Source: Coemansia sp. RSA 1200
Lineage: Eukaryota > Kickxellomycota > Kickxellomycetes > Kickxellales > Kickxellaceae
Reading direction: 5' to 3'
Assembly (NCBI GenBank): GCA_027578915.1
Contig: JANBTT010000009.1
Span: forward strand, 124,001-188,000
DNA: 64,000 bases
Part shown: in pieces, positions 9,849 to 19,312 of the stretch
How positions within the stretch are numbered: position 1 is the first letter of the stretch
How the letters are laid out: the number at the start of each line of letters is the position of its first letter
Translations under genes and position numbers: made by a program
The notes under the pieces: generated by a model
Told to the model about the DNA's origin: nothing
The model's input: the letters and a program-made list of their open reading frames with translations, nothing else
Database searches by the model: none

Positions 9849-11780
9849 ATGGAGGCCGAAATTCCCGCTTCTTCACATCGGGCATTCTACAAAGCATTGC
9901 AATGTCTGTCGCGCATTGGTACCGAAATCTCGTTCGAAGCGCGGGCGCACGAGCTAAAGCTGATCGGATACAATGCTGCGCGCTCTGCATACGCGCTGTT
10001 TGTGTTCCCAGCGGGGTTCTTTGACGCGTACGAGGTTGAGCTGCCGCCAAGCTCGCATCCCGATCCCGCGTTTCGCTGTCGCGTGCTGGCAAAACTACTC
10101 GTTGGGATATTCAAATTACGCGGTCCGTCTCCTGGGCATGCGGTGGAGCGGTGTATTCTTCGGATTGAGCAGGCTGTCGATCCAGTGCATGTTGGACGTC
10201 CTAGAAGGCAGCAGCGAACGCCATCTGCCAGCGGCAATAGCAACAATGGTGAAAGAGATCCTTCAGGAGCTTCAAACGCAGGATCGGGAGAATGCAGGCT
10301 GGTGGTGCGCATGGAGTACAAGCAGGGGATATGTCGGACACACAGGCTTTATTACGAGGTGTGCGAGACATTACACTCGAGCTACAGCAAGGACGAGTGT
10401 AAGAACAGGTGGCGGGTAAGCTCCAAGGTTGCTAATGGCTGGATCAGCCATTTCTCGCGCGGGCTTGAGGAGCTGTCGATGTGGATGACGGGCACACATG
10501 TGCATGTGCGCAGCTGGGCCGACGGCAACTACACAGGCACCAGTCGGACGCAGGTTGACGCGGCGATTGCAGAAACCACCCGCGCTTTGCGGACAGAGAT
10601 AACCGTTGACACCTCCGAATTTGATGTGTACAACTTGGCTTTGGCTAACCACCCTGTCGAACTGACATTTGGGTTCCGTGAATTCAAGGCCATTCTGCAA
10701 TATGCAGAAGCAATGGCATTGCCTATATCAGCTTACTTTGACAAGGGTGGTGATCCACTGCTTATCAACGTTGGTATATTACGACAGGTTGATCCATCGA
10801 TGCGTGGAGGCCAAAGCGGTGTCTTGGCTTCTGAAGATGTGTATGCAGAGTTTGTACTTGCTACAATATCTGACTATGCAACACCATCATATAATGCCAC
10901 CGATGCGCCTGCGTCTGTTGCCAACAAGGAAAGGATTGCTGTCGAAAGCAATTCCAGCTACAATACGCCGCAAAAGGATGTTGTTCAGATCCAGTCATTC
11001 ACCCCGCGGGAGCAACATTCAGCAAGCAGGAGCTATAATCGTCATCGAGGCGGCACTATTGAGGTGTCTGGAACAGAGGCACCTCAGCAGGTGCTTATTT
11101 GCGAGCGTGTTGACGAGATCAGCTTGCACTCAGAGGAACGCAACAACGGAGGCACGCAGGATATCCAGCGCTCAGCCCCCGATTCCAACCCTGTCTACGA
11201 CATTGTTGACCCGAGAATTGTGCCTTCACCATCGACATACCACTCTTCGCGAGCAAGCAATAGCGGCCGTGATCACGAATGGAACTCGATGGATTTTGGA
11301 ACCACACGCTCAAATGCACCCTCCGCAAGGGGAACTCCATCTGCAAGTATAGGCCGCAGATCAACCACCGCGAATGCAGACATGAGGACACCGCCTATAG
11401 CTCACGCTACAAAGCTCAGCAGTGGCGTCAGAGCAGGTCAGTTTGCGGTATCGCAAACACCAGCCAGCAACGCGGATCGAGATACCAGTGTTCGGTCGTA
11501 CCGGCTTTTGGATATGCCGCGACCAAACGCGCCTCCTGGCGTGACTGATTCCTGGGACGGCTTTGATGACGTTGTTTTAGCCGATGAAGCGCCTGCAGGG
11601 ATGATCCAGACCAAGCTTCCTTTCCAGCAGGCAGCAGCAGAGAAAAGATCGTCAGAACAGGCAGTTTTGCAGACAAACAACGACGATGCGCACCAGGACT
11701 CCAACACTGACATGTCGAGCGATGAAGAGGTTGAGGCAACACCGCCTCCGCCCTCAAAGCGACTACGCTCGTTGTTCTGA
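9849..11780 (+). CDS. RAD9: RAD9 subunit of the 9-1-1 checkpoint clamp
   Basis: DNA-damage checkpoint protein that forms the PCNA-like ring with RAD1 and HUS1 and recruits the TopBP1-type activator of ATR. The first roughly 330 residues are the clamp fold: FYKALQCLSRIGTEISFEA, LIGYNAARSAYALFVFPAGF, YKQGICRTHRLYYEVCE, and the second-domain block NHPVELTFGFREFKAILQYA, ending with EFVLATISD. The remaining 310 residues form a disordered Ser/Thr-rich tail, as in other RAD9 proteins, with SQ/TQ-like positions and an acidic/aromatic block DSWDGFDDVVLADEAP followed by IQTKLPF, a possible clamp- or partner-binding motif. The protein ends with a basic SKRLRSLF. A single exon encodes all 643 residues. 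Confidence 0.92.
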   Translation: MEAEIPASSHRAFYKALQCLSRIGTEISFEARAHELKLIGYNAARSAYALFVFPAGFFDAYEVELPPSSHPDPAFRCRVLAKLLVGIFKLRGPSPGHAVERCILRIEQAVDPVHVGRPRRQQRTPSASGNSNNGERDPSGASNAGSGECRLVVRMEYKQGICRTHRLYYEVCETLHSSYSKDECKNRWRVSSKVANGWISHFSRGLEELSMWMTGTHVHVRSWADGNYTGTSRTQVDAAIAETTRALRTEITVDTSEFDVYNLALANHPVELTFGFREFKAILQYAEAMALPISAYFDKGGDPLLINVGILRQVDPSMRGGQSGVLASEDVYAEFVLATISDYATPSYNATDAPASVANKERIAVESNSSYNTPQKDVVQIQSFTPREQHSASRSYNRHRGGTIEVSGTEAPQQVLICERVDEISLHSEERNNGGTQDIQRSAPDSNPVYDIVDPRIVPSPSTYHSSRASNSGRDHEWNSMDFGTTRSNAPSARGTPSASIGRRSTTANADMRTPPIAHATKLSSGVRAGQFAVSQTPASNADRDTSVRSYRLLDMPRPNAPPGVTDSWDGFDDVVLADEAPAGMIQTKLPFQQAAAEKRSSEQAVLQTNNDDAHQDSNTDMSSDEEVEATPPPPSKRLRSLF

Positions 11781-11941
11781 ATCCAACCTTTTCTTGTTTT
11801 TTTTTTGTACAAGCTTTTTTCATGATAATGTACTTCTGTGAGCGCAATAGAAAACTGATTTAGAGCAAAAGAAACAAAAAAGAAAACTAGAGTGTAAACA
11901 TGGGTTTTGTTTATTGGTTGTTTGGGATGTCTAGACTATGG

Positions 11942-13024
11942 CTAGAGGCCGCGGATCCGTTTCATCGATGGCTCGCTTCGGGCTTTGGAAGCTGCTGACA
12001 CATGAGATGTCTGCAGAGGATCGTGATGCGAAGTGGACGATGCCTGTGGTTCAGCGTCTGCTGTCCCTGTTGCTCTTATTTTAGAGTGCAATAAGGCAGA
12101 GCTGGTTGAGCTGGAGCTATCCGCTGACATGCGCACTACGGGTTTTGCCTTTTGCGCTGTCCTTGAGTCTTTGGCTGGCTTTGGGGAAGAGGCAGCCGGC
12201 GTGGGTTTGGGCGACGAGAGGCTCCGGGTAATGGTCTGGCGTGCTTTTGCAGTAGATTGCGGTTTGGTCGTGGCCGATGGCTCTGACATGGATGCATGTG
12301 TTGGTGTTGCTCCGGTGCTGCTGGCAAATGCGCTGACATTTATTATCTTGCCGCTCAGCATGGACAAGTCCAGACTGGTGTTTGGGTCAGCCATCAACGA
12401 ATTCTCCAGCATTAGTTCCGAAGTATGTTTTGGCGAGTCGCCGCTGTTTGCTGAGGCCGAGACTCTGTTGACTCCGCCAACGCGTGTGCCGCCAGTATCG
12501 TCGGCATCGTTTGCACTGGAGGCATCGCTGGCTGCCTTGGGGCTCTCTGTTTCCTCCGAATCCGAATCGTCCTCATCGTCGTTTGCCGGCACGCGGTTGT
12601 GACCAGAGGCATGGTGCATCATTGGACCCGCTCCTCCTCCCATTCCTCCCTCGTTAACATACATGGCGTTGTTGGCAAAGTATCTGTTCTGGCGGGCATT
12701 CTTGTACGGATTCTTGGGAAGCGGCCACTCGTCGACTCCTGCGTGCGCGTGGTATCTTTGGCCGCGCATGCTGCCGCCGTAATATCTTCCGCCTCCTCTG
12801 CCGCCTTCTCCGCCTGGCATGTACATGGGTGGTCCGCCGCCATATGGGCCATACATTCCATATGGGCCGCCGCCGCCCATCTGCTGGCCGTTTCCCATCA
12901 GCATTGGCCCAGCGTTGCCGCCGCCCATCGGGTACCCGCCGTACCCGCCCATCCCGTACTGCGGGCTTGGCAGTCCTGCTATGGCTGTCGCGTATATGCT
13001 CAAGGCAAGAACAATTCCCTGCAT
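11942..13024 (-). CDS. Secreted Gly/Met-rich, Ser/Thr-rich low-complexity protein
   Basis: I do not recognise a family. The 360-residue product starts with a plausible signal peptide (MQGIVLALSIYATAIAG, cleavage near residue 17-19). Residues about 20-80 are Gly-, Met-, Tyr- and Pro-rich with repeats of the GGYGG/GGGP type, like an extracellular structural or adhesive segment. A charged DEDDSDSEETES patch lies near residues 150-160, and the remainder is Ser/Ala/Thr-rich and suitable for O-glycosylation. No transmembrane helix or clear GPI signal is present: the C-terminus is basic (SEPSMKRIRGL). A cell-wall or secreted matrix role is inference. The gene converges on RAD9 with about 160 bp between stops. 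Confidence 0.65.
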   Translation of the reverse strand: MQGIVLALSIYATAIAGLPSPQYGMGGYGGYPMGGGNAGPMLMGNGQQMGGGGPYGMYGPYGGGPPMYMPGGEGGRGGGRYYGGSMRGQRYHAHAGVDEWPLPKNPYKNARQNRYFANNAMYVNEGGMGGGAGPMMHHASGHNRVPANDDEDDSDSEETESPKAASDASSANDADDTGGTRVGGVNRVSASANSGDSPKHTSELMLENSLMADPNTSLDLSMLSGKIINVSAFASSTGATPTHASMSEPSATTKPQSTAKARQTITRSLSSPKPTPAASSPKPAKDSRTAQKAKPVVRMSADSSSSTSSALLHSKIRATGTADAEPQASSTSHHDPLQTSHVSAASKARSEPSMKRIRGL

Positions 13025-13994
13025 TGTGTGTTTAAAGAAGATATTGCAGTTGTTTACACTGCCGTAGGCTTGGTAATTGAATATTGGAAATGGAGAATTA
13101 TAATAATAAAAAGGTATTAACAGTTATAAAGTATGAATATGCGAAAAGTTAAGACGACGGACTTTGCGGGTAACATTACGCGGCCGCGCAAAACAAGCGC
13201 CAAACCACTGTGCTCTATATAGAGTTACATTTCAAGCAGCATCATGCAAAATACCTCCTGGTAGTAGCCTATATTGCCCGCTCTCTAGACAAAGTAGTAT
13301 TGGTAGTAGTATGTAGTACACAATGTTTTTATTTCGACATGTATATTCTCTATTACAAGTGAGTAGGCGGATCAACCGACTACGACTGACGTCTTAGACA
13401 TCTGTTTGCAATAAAACCGAATGCCACATTCTGGCAGGTCACTTGCAATATCAAGTGTTTTGGAAACCCCCAGAAGTGACTCAATCCAGGGCAAGTCCAG
13501 GTCTGGATTATGATGCCAAGTGCTTTATTACTACTGTTTAAAAACAAACAAACTACTCGGACGACTCCAACAGCCTTTAATTCTACGCAAGACACTGGTC
13601 GTTCTTCAACAGCAGTCTAACGCAGTAAAATGCGAAACCGCTGCAGGGGTTTTGCCTTTGAAAAAAAGAAGGGGAAGGGGTAAAAATGCTTGGAAGCTCC
13701 GTATCTCCAAAAACTATTTGGTGAATAAGCAACAAAAACGTTTGTGGGGTAAGAGACATTGGCAATAGATGTAATAATGCGGACCACATATAACACATAC
13801 ATGTACTGCTTGTTCGTGTGTTGGTGGACACCAAACATGTTGTCTCAAACACAGTGTTGTCTTTCCAGTTCTGCTTCCCCATTTGTTTCTACCTTAGCAG
13901 ATGACTTCACATAGTCTAAAAGCAAAAGACAGAGCAAAAACTCGCCATAGCTCATTATCATGTTAATTCAACAATCAAACAAAGAAAAAAGAGG
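13025..13994. other. Intergenic region upstream of the secreted-protein gene
   Basis: About 970 bp between the start of the secreted-protein gene and the stop of ORC4, both on the minus strand. It is AT-rich and holds the promoter of the former and the 3' end of the latter. No coding exon or RNA gene is supported. Confidence 0.5.
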
Positions 13995-15509
13995 TTACAT
14001 TGTTGACTGAGACCACCGCCTAATGATAGCAGGCACATCGATGCGGTCAGCAACCAGCTCAACAACTTGGCCAGGCTCCAGCATCATCTGAACCATACGA
14101 TATTCCTTTGGCGCACGCGCACCCTGTGCAGCACCGGCAAGCAAGTCATTGCGACCAAGTGTGCCGCCGCCAGAAGTGCTGCTGCCGCCGCCGCCACCGC
14201 CATCACCACACATAGACGCAGTAACCAGGGGCCGCACAATCTCGAGCTCCACCAACGTCTCAAACGCCTTCAATGCCACTGGTTTTTTGTACACCTTCAT
14301 TGCACCACCCGAAGCCACTGCCATCAGATGCCGCGACATAAACGTCTTGTACTCGTTGTACACCATCTCGAAATTGTACTTGCTGCTACCGCCCTGCACG
14401 AGACTTTTCATTGCGATAATCAGACAAAGTTCGAGAAGAGAGATGCTTGCAAGGACCTGGAGCTTTGCAGACACTGCTTCCTTCGCTACACTGTCCCGCA
14501 CGCATGAAAGCGACAGACTGGGTTCCAGCGGTGACAGGCGGGCGACGGCAGGGATGAATCCGCGGAACAGCTGCCGCACGTCCTTTCCAAAGTCAAATGA
14601 GTCGGATATATACGCCTCCACTTCGGGTGTTGCGAGGATCTCGTCGACGTGGGCATTAAACTGGATTGCGTAGGAGTCGGAAGCCTCACCAGTGGAACCA
14701 CCGGATGAAGGCGTGGATAACAATGGCACAGAAAGAGCAGTCCTGAGAATTGCTGTAAAGTCGGTCAAAGATTGTGCTTGGTGGACGTGGATCTGTCGGT
14801 GCGAGAACCGCGACTTGACACGCTTCTCCAGCAAATCCATCACATCGATACGAGCAGTGACGCCCAGCACAGCAATCGGCGTCTGCTGGCTCTGCGCAAT
14901 ATCAAAAAGCGTGTACAGCAGCGACTGCTTTGGATGCTGGGCCAGTAGATCAAACTCCTCAAGAATAAACAGAACCGGCGGCTGTTGCTGTCTTTGTTGT
15001 TGTGTCCCATCATCGTCTGCTCCGGCCGAGCGCATAAGGTTGAGGATATACGAAAACGCGTCTGCAAATGAGCCGATCAGGATGTTTTCAAGATCCTGCT
15101 CAATAAGAAGCTGCCGGGCAATGTCCCGAAGCGCAATTCTGTCAGTCGTGTGAATAAACCCGTTGAGCCGCACGACGTGGTGCTTGGGGCTGCTAGGCAC
15201 TGCCCGGTGGTGACCATTCGCGCTTCCACCGCTGTGCTTCTTCTCGGCTAGAGCGACAAGCGCCTTGTGCACAATTGCCGATTTCCCAGCACCGCGAGGG
15301 CCGATGAGCAATGCAGAGTTGCCCTCGTTGCTGGATACTGTGCGGTCGAGAAGAGAGTAGACCGCTTCGAACGGCGAGGCTAGGCCAACTAGCTCCGGAG
15401 GCGGTATGCGTCCACAGAGTCGTCCCATCACCAGCCGTCTGGCCTTGGCGACTGCATCGGCAATGTTTCCGCTGCTTTGCTGTGCAGCAGCACCCTTTCT
15501 TGCGGTCAT
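13995..15509 (-). CDS. ORC4: Origin recognition complex subunit 4
   Basis: AAA+ subunit of ORC, which marks replication origins and loads the MCM helicase. The 504-residue product has a Walker A loop GPRGAGKS at residues 70-77, a Walker B ILEEFD at about 182-187, and ORC4-like blocks VVRLNGFIHTTDRIALRDI and TPIAVLGVTARIDVMDLLEK followed by KRVKSRFSHRQIHV (sensor/arginine region). The C-terminal part (for example KYNFEMVYNEYKTFMSRH) matches the winged-helix region. There are Gln-rich and Gly/Ser-rich insertions (residues about 165-177 and 440-455). It is a single exon and shares a 440-bp divergent promoter region with the myosin light chain gene. Confidence 0.93.
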   Translation of the reverse strand: MTARKGAAAQQSSGNIADAVAKARRLVMGRLCGRIPPPELVGLASPFEAVYSLLDRTVSSNEGNSALLIGPRGAGKSAIVHKALVALAEKKHSGGSANGHHRAVPSSPKHHVVRLNGFIHTTDRIALRDIARQLLIEQDLENILIGSFADAFSYILNLMRSAGADDDGTQQQRQQQPPVLFILEEFDLLAQHPKQSLLYTLFDIAQSQQTPIAVLGVTARIDVMDLLEKRVKSRFSHRQIHVHQAQSLTDFTAILRTALSVPLLSTPSSGGSTGEASDSYAIQFNAHVDEILATPEVEAYISDSFDFGKDVRQLFRGFIPAVARLSPLEPSLSLSCVRDSVAKEAVSAKLQVLASISLLELCLIIAMKSLVQGGSSKYNFEMVYNEYKTFMSRHLMAVASGGAMKVYKKPVALKAFETLVELEIVRPLVTASMCGDGGGGGGSSTSGGGTLGRNDLLAGAAQGARAPKEYRMVQMMLEPGQVVELVADRIDVPAIIRRWSQSTM

Positions 15510-15948
15510 AATGCAGAATAGTAATTAGTGTAAACAAAGCAAATAAGACAAAAGTGTAAACAAAGGAGACAGGAACGAACGAAAGAACCCGAAAAGATCA
15601 CAGAATGCTTGCTGCGGCGGACCGGTGGTTAAATAGCGATGTCCGAGTATGGGATAAGCGAAACCTAATTTTTTTAAGAAAACAAAAACATATCGTGCAT
15701 TGGCTGCGCTTTGTTGCATTTGCAGCATCTTCACAAACGCAGAAAGAAGAGCTTAATCCAAACGCTTTGTTTGTTTTTCATTTCTTTCTGGCCTACTTTG
15801 CGTGTCATTTTCGTACTATACCGAAAGCTTATTATTATATCCTTTACTTGTATTATTGTCTAGCTTGCTGGTCTGCATTTCATTTGTTTAAATATTAATC
15901 CAAAAGTGGTTTCCCTATACACATAAACACGCCAAAAAACCGCATAGA
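15510..15948. promoter_or_regulatory. Divergent promoter region ORC4 / myosin light chain
   Basis: A 439-bp AT-rich spacer between two divergent start codons, rich in T runs on the light-chain side. It must hold both promoters. No individual factor site is claimed. Confidence 0.5.
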
Positions 15949-16446
15949 ATGTCCACGGCAAAGGCGCTGAACAAGAAGAAGCGTGCGGTACGGCAAAACT
16001 CCAATGTGTTTGCAATCTTTGACCAGAAGCAAATCTCCGAGTTCAAGGAGGCGTTTGGGATATTCGACAACAACTCGGACAGCATCATTGACCGGGACGA
16101 CCTGCGGGAGATGCTCGGGTCGCTGGGCCAGAATGTGACAGACAGCTACATTGATGCAATGGTAAACGAGGCGCCTGGCCCGATAAACTTCACCATGTTT
16201 CTGACGCTGATGGGCGAGCATCTGAGCGGCACCGACCCCGAAAGCGAGATTCTCGCGGCGTTCCAGGCTTTCGACATTGACGGCAACGGACTCATCTCTG
16301 CCGACGAGCTGAAGGATGCGCTGATGGAGATGGGCGACCGCTTCTCGCAGAAGGAGGTTGACCTTCTGTTCAAGCATGCTCCGATAACCCCAGACGGCTT
16401 CCTCAAGTACCGCGAGTTTGTCCAGATGCTCAAGCACGGCGAGTAG
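15949..16446 (+). CDS. Myosin II regulatory light chain
   Basis: EF-hand light chain that binds the neck of type II myosin and controls the cytokinetic ring. The 165-residue product matches the family over its whole length: KKRAVRQNSNVFAIFDQKQI, then EFKEAFGIFDNNSDSIIDRD, SEAPGPINFTMFL-like sequence (NEAPGPINFTMFLTLMGEHL) and MGDRFSQKEVDLLF. The phosphorylation segment keeps one acceptor, Ser18; the neighbouring Thr of animal proteins is Asn17. EF-hand 1 (DNNSDSIIDRDD) keeps acidic positions 1, 5, 9 and 12 but has Ser for the usual Gly at position 6; EF-hand 2 (DIDGNGLISADE) is canonical, which is less usual for regulatory light chains. It is a single exon. Confidence 0.93.
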   Translation: MSTAKALNKKKRAVRQNSNVFAIFDQKQISEFKEAFGIFDNNSDSIIDRDDLREMLGSLGQNVTDSYIDAMVNEAPGPINFTMFLTLMGEHLSGTDPESEILAAFQAFDIDGNGLISADELKDALMEMGDRFSQKEVDLLFKHAPITPDGFLKYREFVQMLKHGE

Positions 16447-16636
16447 CTTGGACTGTAGCCATTTTGTTTAGTTACTTTTTTTCTTTTGTTCTGCATACAA
16501 CAACCGTCTTCTGCAGAACCGTATAGAGAAAAGAGGAAAGCGTAGAATTGAATATGCTATTTCTGTATTTGGGGGAGGATACAAGAGTAAAGCAAACGTC
16601 ATAGATTGTGCAGTACGGAAGGCCTTTTGTTTTTGG

Positions 16637-18859
16637 CTAGGCACTGGCCCGTCTATCGCTTGAAGAGTCTGCGTTGCGCAGCGAGGCAAGGTATGACTCC
16701 CACAGAACCACGATCTCCTCCTGCGTCTCGATCAGAGATGTCAGGTACGTCTCAATGGCAGCCTGGAAGTCGCGCACTCGGCCAATGTCAAAGCGCGCAA
16801 TCTCCTGCCTGATGATCTGCGACACGTCATCGAACTCGTTGCGGCAACCTTCGGTCCGAATCTCAGCCCTTGCAATCTCGCCCTTGAGCTGAGTGATGCG
16901 CTCTGTTGACGCCTTTCCGGGACTCTGCACATAGCTCTCAAGCACCTTACGCTTCTTCAGTAGCTCGCTGAGACTGTTCTGCCACAGCGTGTGAGCTCGT
17001 CCGCGAGCCGCAAACGCCGTCCGCGTCGCTCCAATCATCCGGATGTACTCGTCTGTGGTGAGCTGGAACCCAGCAAAGTCGGCGACGCCCTGGCGGTTCT
17101 GGAGCACCTTGAGTTTTTGCTGCAGCGATCCCATGTCTGTCAGTCCGTTCGACAGGTTCTTGCTCAGCTCCTGCCCTGCCATCTTGAGGTACGCCTCGCC
17201 AAGCTCGCCGTGCGCAATCGAGAGCTCTTGCCGCTGCCGCTGACTGTAGTCCAGCGCCCGTAGGAGCGCACGAAGCTCCTCCTCAATGGCATCGAGCTCC
17301 TGCATGCGCCTTGTGAACCACTCGTCCTTCTCCTTGTACTTTGAGCTGCCCCACCCATCGCCAAACAATCCGCTTCCGGAGCTGCTACCCAGCTGTGAGC
17401 CTCTGCCACTGATCTCCATCGAAACCCGTGTATCAGTGATGCTCCGTGCTTTGGTGGCAAAGTCGTCAGCCTCGATGAATATTCGGAAAACGCTGTCGCA
17501 CCAAAGCACCGGGTGCTCGCTGATGCGCGCAAGACAGCTCTCTAGACCAGCACGGCGTGCCTCGACAAACTCGTCCTCAAACCGTCCCATAGACTGCTTC
17601 TCGGGAATGGGCGGAACAATAATACCTGGGTGTCTGGCGGCGAGCTCCTGGATAAGCCAGTCAAAGTCACTGTACCGCCGACGAACAACCATATTGCTCT
17701 CGCGGAACATCTTTGCATCGCTCTGCGTGCTCACCTTGTATGCAATGTAGGACTTTAGCGAGTCGCTGACCTTGACAGGGTCGGCGACACGGATGCTGAA
17801 TCTTGGGATCTCGTCTGCGGGTGTAGGATCTAGCGACTTTCTCCGCTGGTGAGCTGCCAGATACGCACGGGATATGGATGCCCGGGACGACGGTGGTCCG
17901 CCTGCGCCGATACTTGCTCTATCAGAAGAAGTTGATGCCCGTGGCCGAGTCCCTTCCTCAATGTGGTGTTTAGCGCTGATGATCTGTTCCTGCTGCAGCT
18001 TTGGCGACAGCTGCTGGTCGTATGGGTGCGGATTGTGGTGCTGCGCTGACGCATCACCTGGGAGATATGCGTCTCCCATGCCTCTGGCATCTTCTGCACT
18101 TATCTGCTCTGTCGGTCGAGTGTCTGACATGGAGCGTGTTTGTCGTGTTGGTACAGCCAAATACTTGCTTGACGGTGCAGAAGATGCATCGACACTTGCT
18201 CTTGTCTGCAACCCTAATGCCCCTGTTGATGAAATTGGCAGCTCGTCGGCATCTTTGCTTGCTGCTGCACTGGACAGTGGATCCTCGAATGCTGCTGGCG
18301 AAAGTGTCTTTCCTAGAACTCTAGGTGAACGCAGTCCACGCTTGATGATCCCAACACGACGGGCTGTTTGGACGGGTGTTGTTAATGCTCCGCCTGAAAC
18401 TGTGGGCCTCTTTGGCATAGCTGTGGTAGCATCTGCACTATCAACAGAGACGCGCTCCTCGCTCGAAAGTACGCCACCATCTCTGCTTGGATTCTGGCTA
18501 CCACTGCTTGCAGAGTGCAGAGTATCGCTTGTCTTCTGCGTGTTGCTGGCACTTTGACCCCCATCGTCCTTTGTCGCACCATCATCCAAACTGCTTACAT
18601 GCAATCTATCGCCCACTTGTTTGTGTAGCTCGCCCGACTCATCCCCAGACTCTTGCTTCTGCGGTTGCTGGGACTCGCCAAAGACTGTGGTCGACGAGGG
18701 ATTTTCCTCTGGCTTCCCAGCAGGTTCTGCTGAAGCAATGTCACCCCACGGAGATGACTCATTGCCAAAGGGGTTCATCTCATCAGTGTCAAAGGTAAAT
18801 GGCTGCTGCTGGCGAGTCGTGCCAAACCCACTGCCAAAAAGGTCGTCGTCATTTTCCAT
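16637..18859 (-). CDS. VPS5: VPS5/SNX1-type sorting nexin (retromer PX-BAR protein)
   Basis: Membrane-bending subunit of the sorting-nexin part of retromer, for endosome-to-Golgi retrieval. I start at ATG 18859, giving 740 residues; the longer frame begins with GTG two codons upstream. The first 340 residues are disordered and Ser/Thr/Ala-rich. The PX domain spans about 350-465, with the phosphoinositide-binding block VVRRRYSDFDWLIQELAAR and PPIPEKQ. A BAR domain of predicted coiled coils covers about 505-728 and ends with FDIGRVRDFQAAIETYLTSL and QEEIVVLWESYLASL, the typical Vps5 C-terminus. The N-terminus MENDDDLFGSGFG resembles a short acidic sorting or adaptor motif. It converges on the light-chain gene (190 bp between stops). 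Confidence 0.88.
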   Translation of the reverse strand: MENDDDLFGSGFGTTRQQQPFTFDTDEMNPFGNESSPWGDIASAEPAGKPEENPSSTTVFGESQQPQKQESGDESGELHKQVGDRLHVSSLDDGATKDDGGQSASNTQKTSDTLHSASSGSQNPSRDGGVLSSEERVSVDSADATTAMPKRPTVSGGALTTPVQTARRVGIIKRGLRSPRVLGKTLSPAAFEDPLSSAAASKDADELPISSTGALGLQTRASVDASSAPSSKYLAVPTRQTRSMSDTRPTEQISAEDARGMGDAYLPGDASAQHHNPHPYDQQLSPKLQQEQIISAKHHIEEGTRPRASTSSDRASIGAGGPPSSRASISRAYLAAHQRRKSLDPTPADEIPRFSIRVADPVKVSDSLKSYIAYKVSTQSDAKMFRESNMVVRRRYSDFDWLIQELAARHPGIIVPPIPEKQSMGRFEDEFVEARRAGLESCLARISEHPVLWCDSVFRIFIEADDFATKARSITDTRVSMEISGRGSQLGSSSGSGLFGDGWGSSKYKEKDEWFTRRMQELDAIEEELRALLRALDYSQRQRQELSIAHGELGEAYLKMAGQELSKNLSNGLTDMGSLQQKLKVLQNRQGVADFAGFQLTTDEYIRMIGATRTAFAARGRAHTLWQNSLSELLKKRKVLESYVQSPGKASTERITQLKGEIARAEIRTEGCRNEFDDVSQIIRQEIARFDIGRVRDFQAAIETYLTSLIETQEEIVVLWESYLASLRNADSSSDRRASA

Positions 18860-19312
18860 GTCCACTGAGTGCGATTCGCGTTTAGAACCTTTTTTGATGA
18901 TGAAGAACGAGAGGGAGAATGAAGAATGAAGAGTGAAGAGTATCGCTAGGGAGAAGAAAGAAAGGGCTGAGAAGTGTACTGTATATATATTATTGAGCTG
19001 CTATAGAAAATTTAGAGAGCAAAAAGGTTTATGAAAAGAAAAGAGAACCAAAGCCCACGTCTGATGAAAACATTCATTGTTGGCTGTGTGCGATTTGTCG
19101 TTCCACGCGCGTCCAGATGACTGGGCCCCACAAGCAAGCGCAGATGAAGGCTCACTCACAGCCAAAACCGGTCTGCGGGTGACGTTGAGCATGCATTTTG
19201 GCATACGCTCAAAAAAGAATACCAACCGTTAAATGCCTATTAAGCTTTTATTATTGTTATAAAAAGTTGCTTTTTTTAGACACTCTAATCGATTAAAACC
19301 AACAGCGAACTA
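18860..19312. promoter_or_regulatory. Divergent promoter region VPS5 / SGF11
   Basis: 453 bp between divergent start codons. The part next to VPS5 is purine-rich on the plus strand (a pyrimidine-rich leader for VPS5). No coding content is seen. Confidence 0.45.

Noticed and set aside
12033..12602. 189-codon plus-strand frame opposite the secreted-protein gene
   Set aside because: Antisense to the Ser/Thr-rich half of a signal-peptide-bearing protein; its translation is compositionally biased with no motif.
17874..18557. 227-codon plus-strand frame opposite VPS5
   Set aside because: Shadow of the low-complexity N-terminal region of the sorting nexin.
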